Assembly: GCA_030066455.1 (NCBI GenBank)
Contig: JASJBQ010000230.1
Span: 1-7,749, forward strand
Length of the DNA: 7,749 nt
Direction: 5' to 3'
DNA from: Desulfobacterales bacterium
GTDB lineage: Bacteria; Desulfobacterota; Desulfobacteria; Desulfobacterales; UBA5852
The position numbers were made by a program, and so were the translations under genes. The notes beneath the pieces were generated by a model. It was not told the origin of the DNA. It was given only the letters and a program-made list of their open reading frames with translations, and did no database searches. Positions 1-6,365 of this stretch are shown piece by piece. Position 1 is the first letter of the stretch. Every line of letters begins with the position of its first letter.

Positions 1-1461
1 ATGCAGGCATATGAACTGACGATCGAGGCGGCCGCCGATCTCCTCCGGCAGGGCGAGATTTCGGCGCTGGAACTGACACGGTCGGTGCTGGAGCGCATCG
101 AGGCGGTGGACGAACAGGTCGGAGCCTATCTGACGGTGGATCGTGAGGGTGCCCTGGAACAGGCCCGGCAGGCCGACGACAGGCGTGCCGCTGGCCAGGC
201 CACGGCCCTGACCGGCATCCCCCTGGGCATCAAGGACGTGATCTGCACCCGGGGGCTGCGCACCACCTGCGCCTCCCGGCTGCTGGACAATTTCATCCCA
301 CCCTACGACGCCGCCGTCATGGAGCGACTTCGCCAGGCCGGCACGGTCATCCTGGGCAAGACCAACATGGACGAATTCGCCATGGGCTCGTCCACCGAAA
401 ACTCCGGTTTCCATGCCACCCGCAACCCCTGGGATCTGGGCTGCATTCCGGGCGGCTCCAGCGGTGGGTCGGCCGCCGCCGTGGCGGCTGACATGTGTCT
501 GGGGTCTCTGGGTTCGGACACGGGCGGGTCCATCCGTCAGCCGGCCTCCCACTGCGGCATCGTGGGGGTGAAACCGACCTACGGCCGCGTTTCGCGCTAC
601 GGTCTCGTGGCCTTTGCCTCTTCCCTCGACCAGATCGGCCCGCTGGGCAAGACGGTGCGGGACTGTGCCCTGCTGATGAACGCGATCAGCGGCCAGGACG
701 AACGCGATTCCACCTCGGCGGCCCAGCCGGTGCCCGACTTCGCCGACCTGAACACCGACGGTCTGAAGGGGGTGCGGATCGGCCTGCCCGTCGAGTACCA
801 CGCGGCTGAAGGCCTGGACCCCGACGTTCGTCAGGCGGTGGCCGCGGCCGTCAAGACCGTGGAGGGACTGGGGGCCGAAACGGTCGAGATCTCGCTGCCC
901 CACACCGAATACGGCGTGGCGGCCTACTACATCATCGCCCCTTCCGAGGCCAGCTCCAACCTGGCCCGCTACGATGGCGTGCGCTTCGGCGTGCGCAGCC
1001 GGGACCACACGGACATGATCGACATGTTCCGGCGCACCCGTTCGGCCGGGTTCGGGGCCGAGGTGCAGCGGCGTATCATCCTGGGCACCTATGCCCTGTC
1101 GGCCGGCTACTATGACGCCTATTACGGCAAGGCCAGTCAGGTGCGCACGCTGATCGTCCGGGATTTTGCCCGGGCCTTCGAGCGCTGCGACGTCATCCTC
1201 TCGCCCGTGGCACCCTCGCCGGCGTTTGCCATCGGGGAGAAAACCGACGACCCGCTCACCATGTACCTGTCCGACGTGTTCACCCTGTGTGCCAACCTGG
1301 CCGGCGTCCCGGGGATTTCGGTCCCCTGCGGCTTTTCTTCGGCGGGCCGGCCCATCGGGCTCCAGATCATGGGGCGGCATTTCGACGAGGCCCGGATGCT
1401 TCAGGTGGCGTACAATTTCGAACAGGCCACGGACTTTCACAACCGCAAACCGGGGTTATAG
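1..1461 (+). CDS. gatA: GatA, amidase subunit A of Asp/Glu-tRNA amidotransferase
   Basis: This cytoplasmic enzyme is the glutaminase/amidase subunit of GatCAB. GatCAB converts Glu-tRNA(Gln) to Gln-tRNA(Gln), and Asp-tRNA(Asn) to Asn-tRNA(Asn) in organisms lacking the direct synthetases, using ammonia released from glutamine. The 486-residue product has the usual GatA length and starts in the usual place ([21 protein letters not shown]). The amidase-signature Ser-cisSer-Lys triad is visible: Lys78 in GIKDV, cis-Ser153 in PGGSSGGS, and nucleophile Ser177 in [13 protein letters not shown]. The [16 protein letters not shown] block at 120-135 is also typical. The ATG is the first base of the window, so its ribosome binding site and the usual partners gatC/gatB lie outside. 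The small ORF at 1540 follows after 78 nt. No truncation or frameshift is seen. Triad roles come from family knowledge; the residues are read directly. Confidence 0.97.
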   Translation: MQAYELTIEAAADLLRQGEISALELTRSVLERIEAVDEQVGAYLTVDREGALEQARQADDRRAAGQATALTGIPLGIKDVICTRGLRTTCASRLLDNFIPPYDAAVMERLRQAGTVILGKTNMDEFAMGSSTENSGFHATRNPWDLGCIPGGSSGGSAAAVAADMCLGSLGSDTGGSIRQPASHCGIVGVKPTYGRVSRYGLVAFASSLDQIGPLGKTVRDCALLMNAISGQDERDSTSAAQPVPDFADLNTDGLKGVRIGLPVEYHAAEGLDPDVRQAVAAAVKTVEGLGAETVEISLPHTEYGVAAYYIIAPSEASSNLARYDGVRFGVRSRDHTDMIDMFRRTRSAGFGAEVQRRIILGTYALSAGYYDAYYGKASQVRTLIVRDFARAFERCDVILSPVAPSPAFAIGEKTDDPLTMYLSDVFTLCANLAGVPGISVPCGFSSAGRPIGLQIMGRHFDEARMLQVAYNFEQATDFHNRKPGL

Positions 1462-1526
1462 TGTTATCACGGGAACCCTTCTGGGCGCCCAACCGAAAAG
1501 CTTCGTTCGCAGGTTCATTCAACCAC

Positions 1527-1532
1527 AAGGAG
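1527..1532 (+). promoter_or_regulatory. Strong Shine-Dalgarno of the small ORF
   Basis: AAGGAG lies 7 nt before the ATG at 1540. A near-consensus site at ideal spacing is the main reason to accept the 59-codon ORF as a real gene. Confidence 0.75.
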
Positions 1533-1539
1533 TGTTCTG

Positions 1540-1719
1540 ATGAGCATCCAACCCAAGGGCGATCCGATTCGCAACGCGGTCCGGTGGATATCGGACGAAC
1601 GTCAGCATGGAGAGGTCACCAACCTCAATCGCCTCGTCGAGCAGGCGGCCGTAAGATTCAATCTGAATCCCAAGGATGTCGAATACCTTCTCAGGCTCGT
1701 TAAAGGCGAGACGTCATAA
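1540..1719 (+). CDS. Small conserved-looking protein of unknown function (59 aa)
   Basis: I do not recognise a named family. The ORF starts at ATG 1540 behind AAGGAG with a 7-nt spacer and ends in TAA. The product begins MSIQPKGDPIRNAVRWISDE and continues with helix-prone segments rich in Leu, Val, Arg and Glu (LNRLVEQAAVRFNL, then PKDVEYLLRLVKG). It looks like a soluble two- or three-helix bundle, with no signal peptide, membrane segment, Cys pair or metal motif. The pattern loosely resembles a small helical DNA- or protein-binding module, but that is only an impression. It lies 78 nt after gatA on the same strand, with no clear terminator between, so cotranscription is likely. A terminator-like hairpin follows about 60 nt downstream. 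The real-gene call rests on the ribosome binding site, the balanced composition and the position; the function is open. Confidence 0.72.
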   Translation: MSIQPKGDPIRNAVRWISDERQHGEVTNLNRLVEQAAVRFNLNPKDVEYLLRLVKGETS

Positions 1720-1781
1720 TCCGATCTGGTTCGGCAAGGACCCTCAGCCGTACCAGGGTAAAATCAGATCGTGTGCCGCTG

Positions 1782-1825
1782 ACGGCAAAGATTTTGGAAA
1801 GGCTTCACTGCCGTGGCAATTTTTT
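1782..1825 (+). terminator. Probable intrinsic terminator after the gatA/small-ORF unit
   Basis: ACGGCA (1782-1787) pairs perfectly with TGCCGT (1809-1814). The 21-nt loop can pair further (AAG with CTT, TTT with AAA). A run of six T (1820-1825) follows five bases after the stem. The stem is short and the T-run slightly displaced, so this is a moderate call. CGGCA can instead pair with TGCCG at 1774-1778, giving a competing hairpin. Confidence 0.45.
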
Positions 1826-1846
1826 CTGTAGATCAATTGTTCATTT

Positions 1847-1862
1847 TCTTCCACGTGGAAGA
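1847..1862. repeat. 16-bp perfect palindrome
   Basis: TCTTCCACGTGGAAGA is a perfect inverted repeat with no spacer. Palindromes of this size without a loop are more typical of a dimeric regulator's operator than of an RNA hairpin. No protein is assigned. Confidence 0.55.
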
Positions 1863-2040
1863 CGAACCCAAAGAAGACGCCCTTGCCCCGCTTTTCCTGC
1901 GCGTCGCCAAACCGGCCAATGAAGCGGCGCCTCATGCCGCCATGCGGCGTTGCCAAGTTCGTTCGGGTGCTCACAATCTGACGATTGCTGCGCGCCTCAC
2001 TCCACTTGGTGCCTTGCCTGACAGCATGATGCTTGCTTCA

Positions 2041-2135
2041 TGGCCCGGTTTCGGATTCGGCCCGCGGAAACTCGCTTCGCTCAAACAGGTCCGCGGGCTT
2101 TTTCCGGCCGCATCGGCGATGCTCGGCGCGGGCCA
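2041..2135 (+). other. Candidate structured RNA or palindromic intergenic element
   Basis: Three nested helices can form together. P1 is TGGCCCG (2041-2047) with CGGGCCA (2129-2135). P2 is GCCCGCGG (2060-2067) with CCGCGGGC (2091-2098), with a 23-nt loop containing CTCGCTTCGCTC. P3 is GCATC (2110-2114) with GATGC (2118-2122), with a 3-nt loop. All are perfect Watson-Crick pairings. P2 is followed by five T, so alone it could also act as a terminator. The arrangement is a multi-branch fold with a closing stem. It may be a small RNA, a leader element of mutL, or one copy of a dispersed palindromic repeat; sequence alone cannot decide. Confidence 0.45.
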
Positions 2136-2167
2136 AAGGGGAATTGAAACAACGGCCGCCCCCTTTT
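2135..2167 (+). terminator. Terminator-like hairpin upstream of mutL
   Basis: AAAGGGG (2135-2141) pairs with CCCCTTT (2160-2166), followed by one more T and then CTT. An A-tract, a G/C stem and a T-tract give the look of an intrinsic terminator, although the 18-nt loop is large. It directly abuts the structured element at 2041-2135 and lies about 105 nt before the mutL start, so it would end an upstream transcript or attenuate one entering mutL. Confidence 0.4.
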
Positions 2168-2260
2168 CTTATGCAGATCCATTCTGGCATCCGGCCTTAC
2201 ATATTTTGTTGTACCTTTTTCGTTTAATCGCGTCCCGGCGTCTGACACTTGCCCGGTTGC

Positions 2261-2266
2261 GGGGGG
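2261..2266 (+). promoter_or_regulatory. Atypical ribosome binding site of mutL
   Basis: The only purine-rich stretch before the ATG at 2272 is a run of six G, five bases upstream. It can pair only weakly with the anti-Shine-Dalgarno, which suggests modest translation. The start itself is secure because the protein begins with the canonical MutL N-terminus. Confidence 0.4.
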
Positions 2267-2271
2267 ATTGA

Positions 2272-4086
2272 ATGGCCCGCATCCGCATCCTGCCCGAAAT
2301 CCTCTCCAACAAGATCGCGGCCGGCGAGGTGGTGGAACGGCCGGCCTCGGTGGTCAAGGAACTGGTGGAGAATGCCATCGACGCCGGGGCGGACCGTATC
2401 GCCGTCGAGGTGGCGAACGGCGGGCGCCGGCTCATTCGGGTGGCGGACAACGGCCGCGGCATGTCCCGCGACGACGCCCTGTTGGCCATCGAGCGCTACG
2501 CCACCAGCAAGATCCAACGCGACGCGGACCTGTTCGCCATCAAGACCCTGGGATTCCGCGGCGAGGCCCTTCCCAGCATCGCCGCGGTATCGCGATTCGT
2601 CCTGGCCACCCGCCGGTCCGGCGACGATGCCGGCACCGAAATCCGGATCGCCGGCGGCAAGATCGAGAGCGTCCGCGACGCCGGTATCCCGCCCGGCACC
2701 ATGATCACGGTCCGGGACCTTTTTTTCAACACCCCGGCCCGGCGCAAGTTCATGAAAACCGTGGCCACCGAAATGGGGCATGTCGGCGACGGGTTGGCCG
2801 GCCAGGCGCTGGGCCACCCGCAGATCCATTTCGAGCTGCGCCACAACGCGCGCCTGCTGCGCCGCTGGCCGCGGGCCGAGGAGGCGGCCGAGCGGGTGGC
2901 GGCGGTCCTGGGCAGCGGTCTGCGCCGCGATCTGCTGCCCATGGCGCTCGAAACCGAAACCGTGACGGTCAGCGGGTGGGTGGCGGCCCCGCGGGTCAAC
3001 CGGCGCACGTCGCACGGGGTGCATATTTTTGTGAATGGCCGCCACGTGCGCGACCGCACCGTGCTGCACGCCGTGCTGCAGGGCTACCGCGAGCGCCTGA
3101 TGAAGGGCCAGTTCCCGGTGGTGGTCTGCCGGCTGAAGGTGCCGGCGAATGAGGTCGACGTGAATGTGCACCCGGCCAAGCACGAGGTCCGCTTCGTGCG
3201 CCAGCAGCAGGTTCACGGTGCGGTGGCCGGCGCGGTGCACGCGGCCCTCGTAGCGGGGGAGCGGCCGCCGGGGGAGAGATCACAAGCGCCCCACATCCAA
3301 CTCGAGCAAGGGCCGGCATCCGCGCGCGGGCCGGATCGCGTGGCGGAATCCGGCGGCCGGTTCCAGCCGGCCGACCCGGCCGCCGGCGGTATGGCCGATC
3401 GCGGGCGCCGGGTTTTTGATACCACCGACAAACCACCGTTTCCGACCGGAGGGGGCCGGGCCGAGCCGGTGCCGCCCCAGCCCGCCCTGTGGTCCGGTGG
3501 CCGCTTCGCCCAGCTGAAAGTCATCGGGCAGCTTCGCAGCACCTACATCATCTGCGAGTCCGAGTCGGGACTGGTCCTGATCGACCAGCACGCGGCCCAT
3601 GAGCGGGTCTACTACGAACAGCTGCGGAAACGATCCCGGTCACGCAATGCGGCCGCGCAGGCCCTGCTGATCCCGGAGACACTCGAACTCGACTTCCGGG
3701 AGGCCGCCGAGCTCGAGGCCATGCGGGAGGCCCTGGCGCGTCTGGGCTTTGCGATCGAGCCTTTCGGGGGCAATGCCTTCATCATCCGTTCGGCCCCGGA
3801 TTTTCTGGCCCAGGCGGAACTCGGCCCTATGATTCGCGAGATCATCGCGAGCGCCCGGGCGGCCGGGGTGAAACCCGAACCCGGTCTGCTGCGCGAGGAC
3901 AGTCTCAAGATCATGGCCTGCCACGGGGCCATCCGTGCGCGTCAGCCGCTGGTCGCCGCCCAGGCGCAGCGGCTCCTGGCCCAACTGGACGAATGCGACA
4001 ACCCCTCCCACTGCCCGCATGGGCGGCCCACCTGGATCCGGTGGTCCCTGCCGGCGCTGGAAAAAGCGTTTGGCCGCCGTGTCTGA
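2272..4086 (+). CDS. mutL: DNA mismatch repair protein MutL
   Basis: MutL links mismatch recognition by MutS to strand incision and removal. The 604-residue product shows the full domain order. The N-terminal GHKL ATPase (about 1-200) has ERPASVVKELVENAIDAGA with catalytic Glu30 and Mg-binding Asn34, DNGRGM at 59-64, TLGFRGEALPSI at 92-103, and FFNTPARRKF at 151-160. The transducer domain (about 205-325) contains VNGRHVRD and VDVNVHPAKHEVRF. A Gly/Pro/Arg-rich linker (about 330-410) follows. The C-terminal dimerisation/nuclease domain has DQHAAHERVYYE (438-449), which fits the DQHA(X)2E(X)4E metal-binding motif, plus ACHGAIRA (549-556) and CPHGRP (581-586). These indicate an intrinsic nicking endonuclease, as in most bacteria without MutH and unlike E. 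coli MutL. mutS is not in the window. The stop lies 33 nt from the convergent gene. Confidence 0.97.
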   Translation: MARIRILPEILSNKIAAGEVVERPASVVKELVENAIDAGADRIAVEVANGGRRLIRVADNGRGMSRDDALLAIERYATSKIQRDADLFAIKTLGFRGEALPSIAAVSRFVLATRRSGDDAGTEIRIAGGKIESVRDAGIPPGTMITVRDLFFNTPARRKFMKTVATEMGHVGDGLAGQALGHPQIHFELRHNARLLRRWPRAEEAAERVAAVLGSGLRRDLLPMALETETVTVSGWVAAPRVNRRTSHGVHIFVNGRHVRDRTVLHAVLQGYRERLMKGQFPVVVCRLKVPANEVDVNVHPAKHEVRFVRQQQVHGAVAGAVHAALVAGERPPGERSQAPHIQLEQGPASARGPDRVAESGGRFQPADPAAGGMADRGRRVFDTTDKPPFPTGGGRAEPVPPQPALWSGGRFAQLKVIGQLRSTYIICESESGLVLIDQHAAHERVYYEQLRKRSRSRNAAAQALLIPETLELDFREAAELEAMREALARLGFAIEPFGGNAFIIRSAPDFLAQAELGPMIREIIASARAAGVKPEPGLLREDSLKIMACHGAIRARQPLVAAQAQRLLAQLDECDNPSHCPHGRPTWIRWSLPALEKAFGRRV

Positions 4087-4090
4087 GCGC

Positions 4091-4116
4091 GCCCAGCGTC
4101 GATTGGGCCCCTGGGC
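4091..4116. terminator. Possible weak bidirectional hairpin between convergent genes
   Basis: GCCCAG (4091-4096) is complementary to CTGGGC (4111-4116). An alternative is GCCCA with TGGGC at 4104-4108, and a GGGCCC palindrome lies inside. The hairpin fills the 33-nt gap between the mutL stop and the minus-strand stop. No T-run is present on either strand, so it may only block or stabilise RNA 3' ends. Confidence 0.25.
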
Positions 4117-4119
4117 GGC

Positions 4120-5838
4120 TTAGAAATCGATGGGCGCCGCTTCGGCGGGCAGCTGCTGCTCCTTGCGGTAGGGGTCCCAGGAGACGATATAGGTTTTCCG
4201 ATCCCCGGTCACCGGGTCGCCGAGCCGTTTGACCACCGCGAAAACCAGCTCGTTGCGGCCGTCGTTGTCGAAATCGCCCAGATTGTAGTCGCTGATGATG
4301 CCCGAGAACTTGCGGGTGCGCCAGATGGCCGCCAACCCGGCGTTGTCCCACACCAGGCATTCGAAGCGGCCCTGCCGGTAGACCCGCGAGCGCTGCATGA
4401 GCCCCCCGGTGACGTCCGCGTTCTGAACGACGATCACGGCGTTATGCCCGTTGCCGTTGATGTCGACCAGGAGAATGCGCTGCGACAGCCAGAAAAGATC
4501 GGTGGGCATGGGATCGCTGTAGATGTAGCCCTCCTTCTGGCTGTCGCGGTACTGCTCGACGGTCATGAGCCAGGTGTTGCTCCCGCCGTAAGGGTCGTAG
4601 CTGCGCCATTCCTCGTTGCCGCCGGGACCCAGAACCCGGATGTGGTCCTTTTTGTCGAAAGCCACCACGTTTTCCACCCCGTCGCGGGTCACATCGCCGT
4701 AGGCGACCCCGAAAACGTTGGCACCGCCCGGCAGCTTCAGGGTGGCATGGGACTGGTAACGGTTTTCCGCCCAGGCCAGATGGTGAACCGGACCCGTCAA
4801 CACCGTGTCGGTGCGGCCCCGCTGGCCGAACAGCGTGGTTTTCCCGGTTTTGCCGTCGCGGCTGACACGGTAGAACCAGAAGCTCTCCTCGTAAATGGAC
4901 TCGAACGCCTGGCCGTTCCACTCCATGACGAACACCCGCGGCGCGAATTGCTTGGTGCGGCAGTTGATGAAGATCTCGGCCCGGCCGTTGCCGTTGATGT
5001 CGGCCACGTCCAGCCCCAGGATGGTGTAGGCGGTGTCGAGTTGAAAATCCGCCACGCGGTTGAATTTGCGGTTGCGGGAGCGGAAAACCATCACCTGGCG
5101 CTCGCCGGCAAAAACCGTTTCAATCTGCCCGTCGGCGTCCACGTCCCCCAGCCCGATGCCGGCGACCGCGAACTTGAAATGTCGGCTGCGCCAGATGGCC
5201 TCTTCGCTGGTCTCCGCATCGGTGGGCGTGTCGGTAATGCGCATGCCGCCGCTTGACTGCCACATATTCTTCTCGGGGTTCATCTGGCTTTTGTCCGCGG
5301 GCGCGGGCGCGGGCGCGGCCGTTGCGCCCGGTCCGGGTTCGCGTCCGAAAACCCGGGTGTTGACCATTTCGGCAAAGGTGCTGATATGGCCGATCACATC
5401 CCCCTGGTCCTTGCCGGTTTCATCGAAGCTTACCAGAATGGTGTTGGTGGCCACGTCGACAAAGCGGGCGTCGGTGCTGATGCTGCCGCCGAATACGGTC
5501 AGGCTGCCGTAGGCCACATAGCGCGCACCCAGCTCGCGCCCGGCCGCGGCGGCGGTTTCGCGGTCGAGCGGCTGCGGGTTTTTGGCCCGTATCTCGGTGG
5601 CCGCGGACTGGCTCACGACGCTCACGCGGCCCGGGTAGGCCAGGCGCGTGGAGAGCATGGCCGTGATGCCCTTCTGCAGAAACGTCAGGTCCCGGTCCGC
5701 GTGGATGTCAAAAGGCACCACCAGCACCCGGGCGGTTTCGGCCCCCGCACAGGGGGCGGCCATGACGGCGATCAGCAGGCAGGCGCCGACGACGGCCCGC
5801 ATGCTCAACCTCAACGACAGATAGGCGGTTTTCAGCAT
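4120..5838 (-). CDS. Exported protein: TolB/CsgG-like domain plus five FG-GAP/VCBS-type repeats
   Basis: No precise family name is certain. From the ATG at 5838 the product is 572 residues. It starts with a signal peptide (hydrophobic VVGACLLIAVMAA, then AGA before ETA, signal peptidase I type; AAPC is not a good lipobox). Residues about 34-166 (ARVLVVPFDIHADRDL.., GARYVAYGSLT, DVATNTILVSFD) resemble the N-terminal fold of TolB/CsgG/FlgO-like envelope proteins. An Ala/Pro linker (about 167-185) follows. Five Ca-binding-loop motifs then mark FG-GAP/VCBS repeats of a probable beta-propeller: DVDADG (232), DINGNG (280), DVTRDG (382), DINGNG (459) and DFDNDG (522). A periplasmic or surface adhesion/sensing role is inferred only. 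Start choice: ATG 5838 has AGGA 10 nt upstream; ATG 5802 has GAGG 6 nt upstream and also leaves a full signal peptide; a GTG at 5910 is open in frame but less likely. It converges on mutL and faces away from the porin gene. Confidence 0.8.
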   Translation of the reverse strand: MLKTAYLSLRLSMRAVVGACLLIAVMAAPCAGAETARVLVVPFDIHADRDLTFLQKGITAMLSTRLAYPGRVSVVSQSAATEIRAKNPQPLDRETAAAAGRELGARYVAYGSLTVFGGSISTDARFVDVATNTILVSFDETGKDQGDVIGHISTFAEMVNTRVFGREPGPGATAAPAPAPADKSQMNPEKNMWQSSGGMRITDTPTDAETSEEAIWRSRHFKFAVAGIGLGDVDADGQIETVFAGERQVMVFRSRNRKFNRVADFQLDTAYTILGLDVADINGNGRAEIFINCRTKQFAPRVFVMEWNGQAFESIYEESFWFYRVSRDGKTGKTTLFGQRGRTDTVLTGPVHHLAWAENRYQSHATLKLPGGANVFGVAYGDVTRDGVENVVAFDKKDHIRVLGPGGNEEWRSYDPYGGSNTWLMTVEQYRDSQKEGYIYSDPMPTDLFWLSQRILLVDINGNGHNAVIVVQNADVTGGLMQRSRVYRQGRFECLVWDNAGLAAIWRTRKFSGIISDYNLGDFDNDGRNELVFAVVKRLGDPVTGDRKTYIVSWDPYRKEQQLPAEAAPIDF

Positions 5839-5985
5839 AGAGACGTTATCCTCATGGTTTTCGACGGTTGGTGCGGACGGGATTGGCTCCCGCCGGTTCC
5901 ATTCGGTCACCCTGCCGGCCTCGGGCGGTCATGGCGGCGGATCAGGGAGCCGGTCAAACAATTCACGATGGGGCATGAAGCGTTG

Positions 5986-6015
5986 TTTTTAACTGCAAAT
6001 ATTGGTAAAAGTCAA
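5986..6015 (-). promoter_or_regulatory. Sigma70-like promoter for the exported repeat protein
   Basis: Read on the minus strand, TTGACT (6010-6015) is followed after 17 nt by TTAAAA (5987-5992), or after 18 nt by TAAAAA (5986-5991). The -35 matches consensus at 5 of 6 bases. The AT-rich patch stands out in GC-rich surroundings. The expected start near 5980 would leave a leader of about 140 nt before ATG 5838. Confidence 0.5.
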
Positions 6016-6035
6016 GAAAACCATGGTTTGTGGCC

Positions 6036-6053
6036 GCCGGCGCCCGGGCCGGC
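6036..6053. repeat. GC-rich inverted repeat between divergent promoters
   Basis: GCCGGC (6036-6041) and GCCGGC (6048-6053) flank six bases, giving a compact 6-bp stem. It sits between the two outward-facing promoters, upstream of both. It could be an operator or simply GC-rich spacer. Confidence 0.3.
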
Positions 6054-6132
6054 ATGGATGGCGGGTTTTGTCGATGCCCGACGCCTGCCCGTGCCCTTGG
6101 GGATGGCCTGCGGCCCGAAATGGCAATTCGCC

Positions 6133-6161
6133 TTGACTTACCACGGGGCAGCTGGTAAAAA
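6133..6161 (+). promoter_or_regulatory. Sigma70-like promoter for the porin-like gene
   Basis: TTGACT (6133-6138), a 17-nt spacer, then TAAAAA (6156-6161, 4 of 6 to TATAAT). The -35 matches that of the divergent promoter and shares flanking bases with it (CTTGACTT..ACC). The predicted start near 6168 implies a leader of about 210 nt. A competing candidate -10, a perfect TATAAT at 6275-6280 inside the GGTTA repeats, lacks a recognisable -35. Confidence 0.5.
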
Positions 6162-6252
6162 TCAATTTGATTCTGCGCCATAACCGTGGCGCGGGCTCGA
6201 TTGCAGCGGAAAGGAGGGCAACCAAACGCAAGCTGCATTCAGGTCGTTTTTC

Positions 6253-6313
6253 AGGTTAGGTTAGCAGTTAGGGTTATAATTAGGTTAGGTTTTTAAAGGT
6301 TAGGTTAGCAGTT
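6253..6313 (+). repeat. GGTTA-rich, telomere-like direct repeats in the porin leader
   Basis: The 17-mer AGGTTAGGTTAGCAGTT occurs perfectly twice, at 6253-6269 and 6297-6313 (44 bp apart). GGTTA starts at 6254, 6259, 6272, 6283, 6298 and 6303, with GGTTT at 6288. The strand is strongly G/T-rich and nearly free of C, unlike everything around it. Perfect TATAAT lies at 6275-6280 between the copies. Possible roles are activator binding sites, an RNA leader element, or a slippage-prone tract altering porin expression. Confidence 0.8.
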
Positions 6314-6327
6314 CGGTTCGATACCCC

Positions 6328-6360
6328 GCCGTCGGCTTTCGCCTGTTGGATGACGACGGC
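6328..6360 (+). promoter_or_regulatory. Leader hairpin just before the porin ribosome binding site
   Basis: GCCGTCG (6328-6334) pairs perfectly with CGACGGC (6354-6360) around a 19-nt loop. The stem ends five bases before the Shine-Dalgarno, leaving it single-stranded. Hairpins in this place can stabilise abundant outer-membrane-protein mRNAs; that role is inferred here. Confidence 0.45.
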
Positions 6361-6365
6361 ACGTT

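Larger units (their letters stand above)
1720..2271. other. 552-nt gap before mutL, no convincing gene, many inverted repeats
   Basis: Open frames exist here on both strands: a GTG-start frame at 1813-2271 and a minus-strand frame at 1744-1974. Neither has a ribosome binding site or a recognisable protein, and the composition is mixed. The gap holds the terminator-like hairpin at 1782-1825, a 16-bp palindrome at 1847-1862, a GCCGC-CAT-GCGGC hairpin extending to 7 bp (1934-1950), AGCAT-G-ATGCT (2023-2033), and the structured element at 2041-2167. The last roughly 80 nt (about 2185-2230) are AT-rich for this DNA, with TTTAAT at 2223-2228, and could carry the mutL promoter. I could not find a -35 box at good spacing. 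Confidence 0.7.

Noticed and set aside
1744..1974. 76-codon minus-strand frame in the same gap
   Set aside because: No ribosome binding site or family resemblance, and it covers the terminator-like hairpin and the palindrome.
1813..2271. 152-codon plus-strand frame running up to the mutL start
   Set aside because: GTG start without a ribosome binding site, no recognisable protein pattern, and it runs through several perfect inverted repeats. It is best read as a chance open frame across structured DNA.
2224..3240. 338-codon frame antisense to mutL
   Set aside because: A shadow of the GC-rich mutL frame, rich in His, Arg, Gly and Ala, with no plausible domain.
6121..6136. Possible sigma54 promoter (TGGCA...TTG)
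   Set aside because: The spacing is one base too long and the essential GC of the -12 element is GA here. The sigma70-type reading of TTGACT fits better.
6210..6218. Second Shine-Dalgarno-like AAAGGAGGG in the porin leader
   Set aside because: No start codon follows at usable distance, so no leader peptide gene can be supported.
5963..6238. 91-codon minus-strand frame in the divergent control region
   Set aside because: It crosses both predicted promoters, has no convincing ribosome binding site and has low-complexity Arg/Pro/Ala composition.
6253..6313. CRISPR array or true telomere
   Set aside because: The repeats are short and irregular, without unique spacers of constant length, and they sit inside a normal gene leader rather than at a replicon end.
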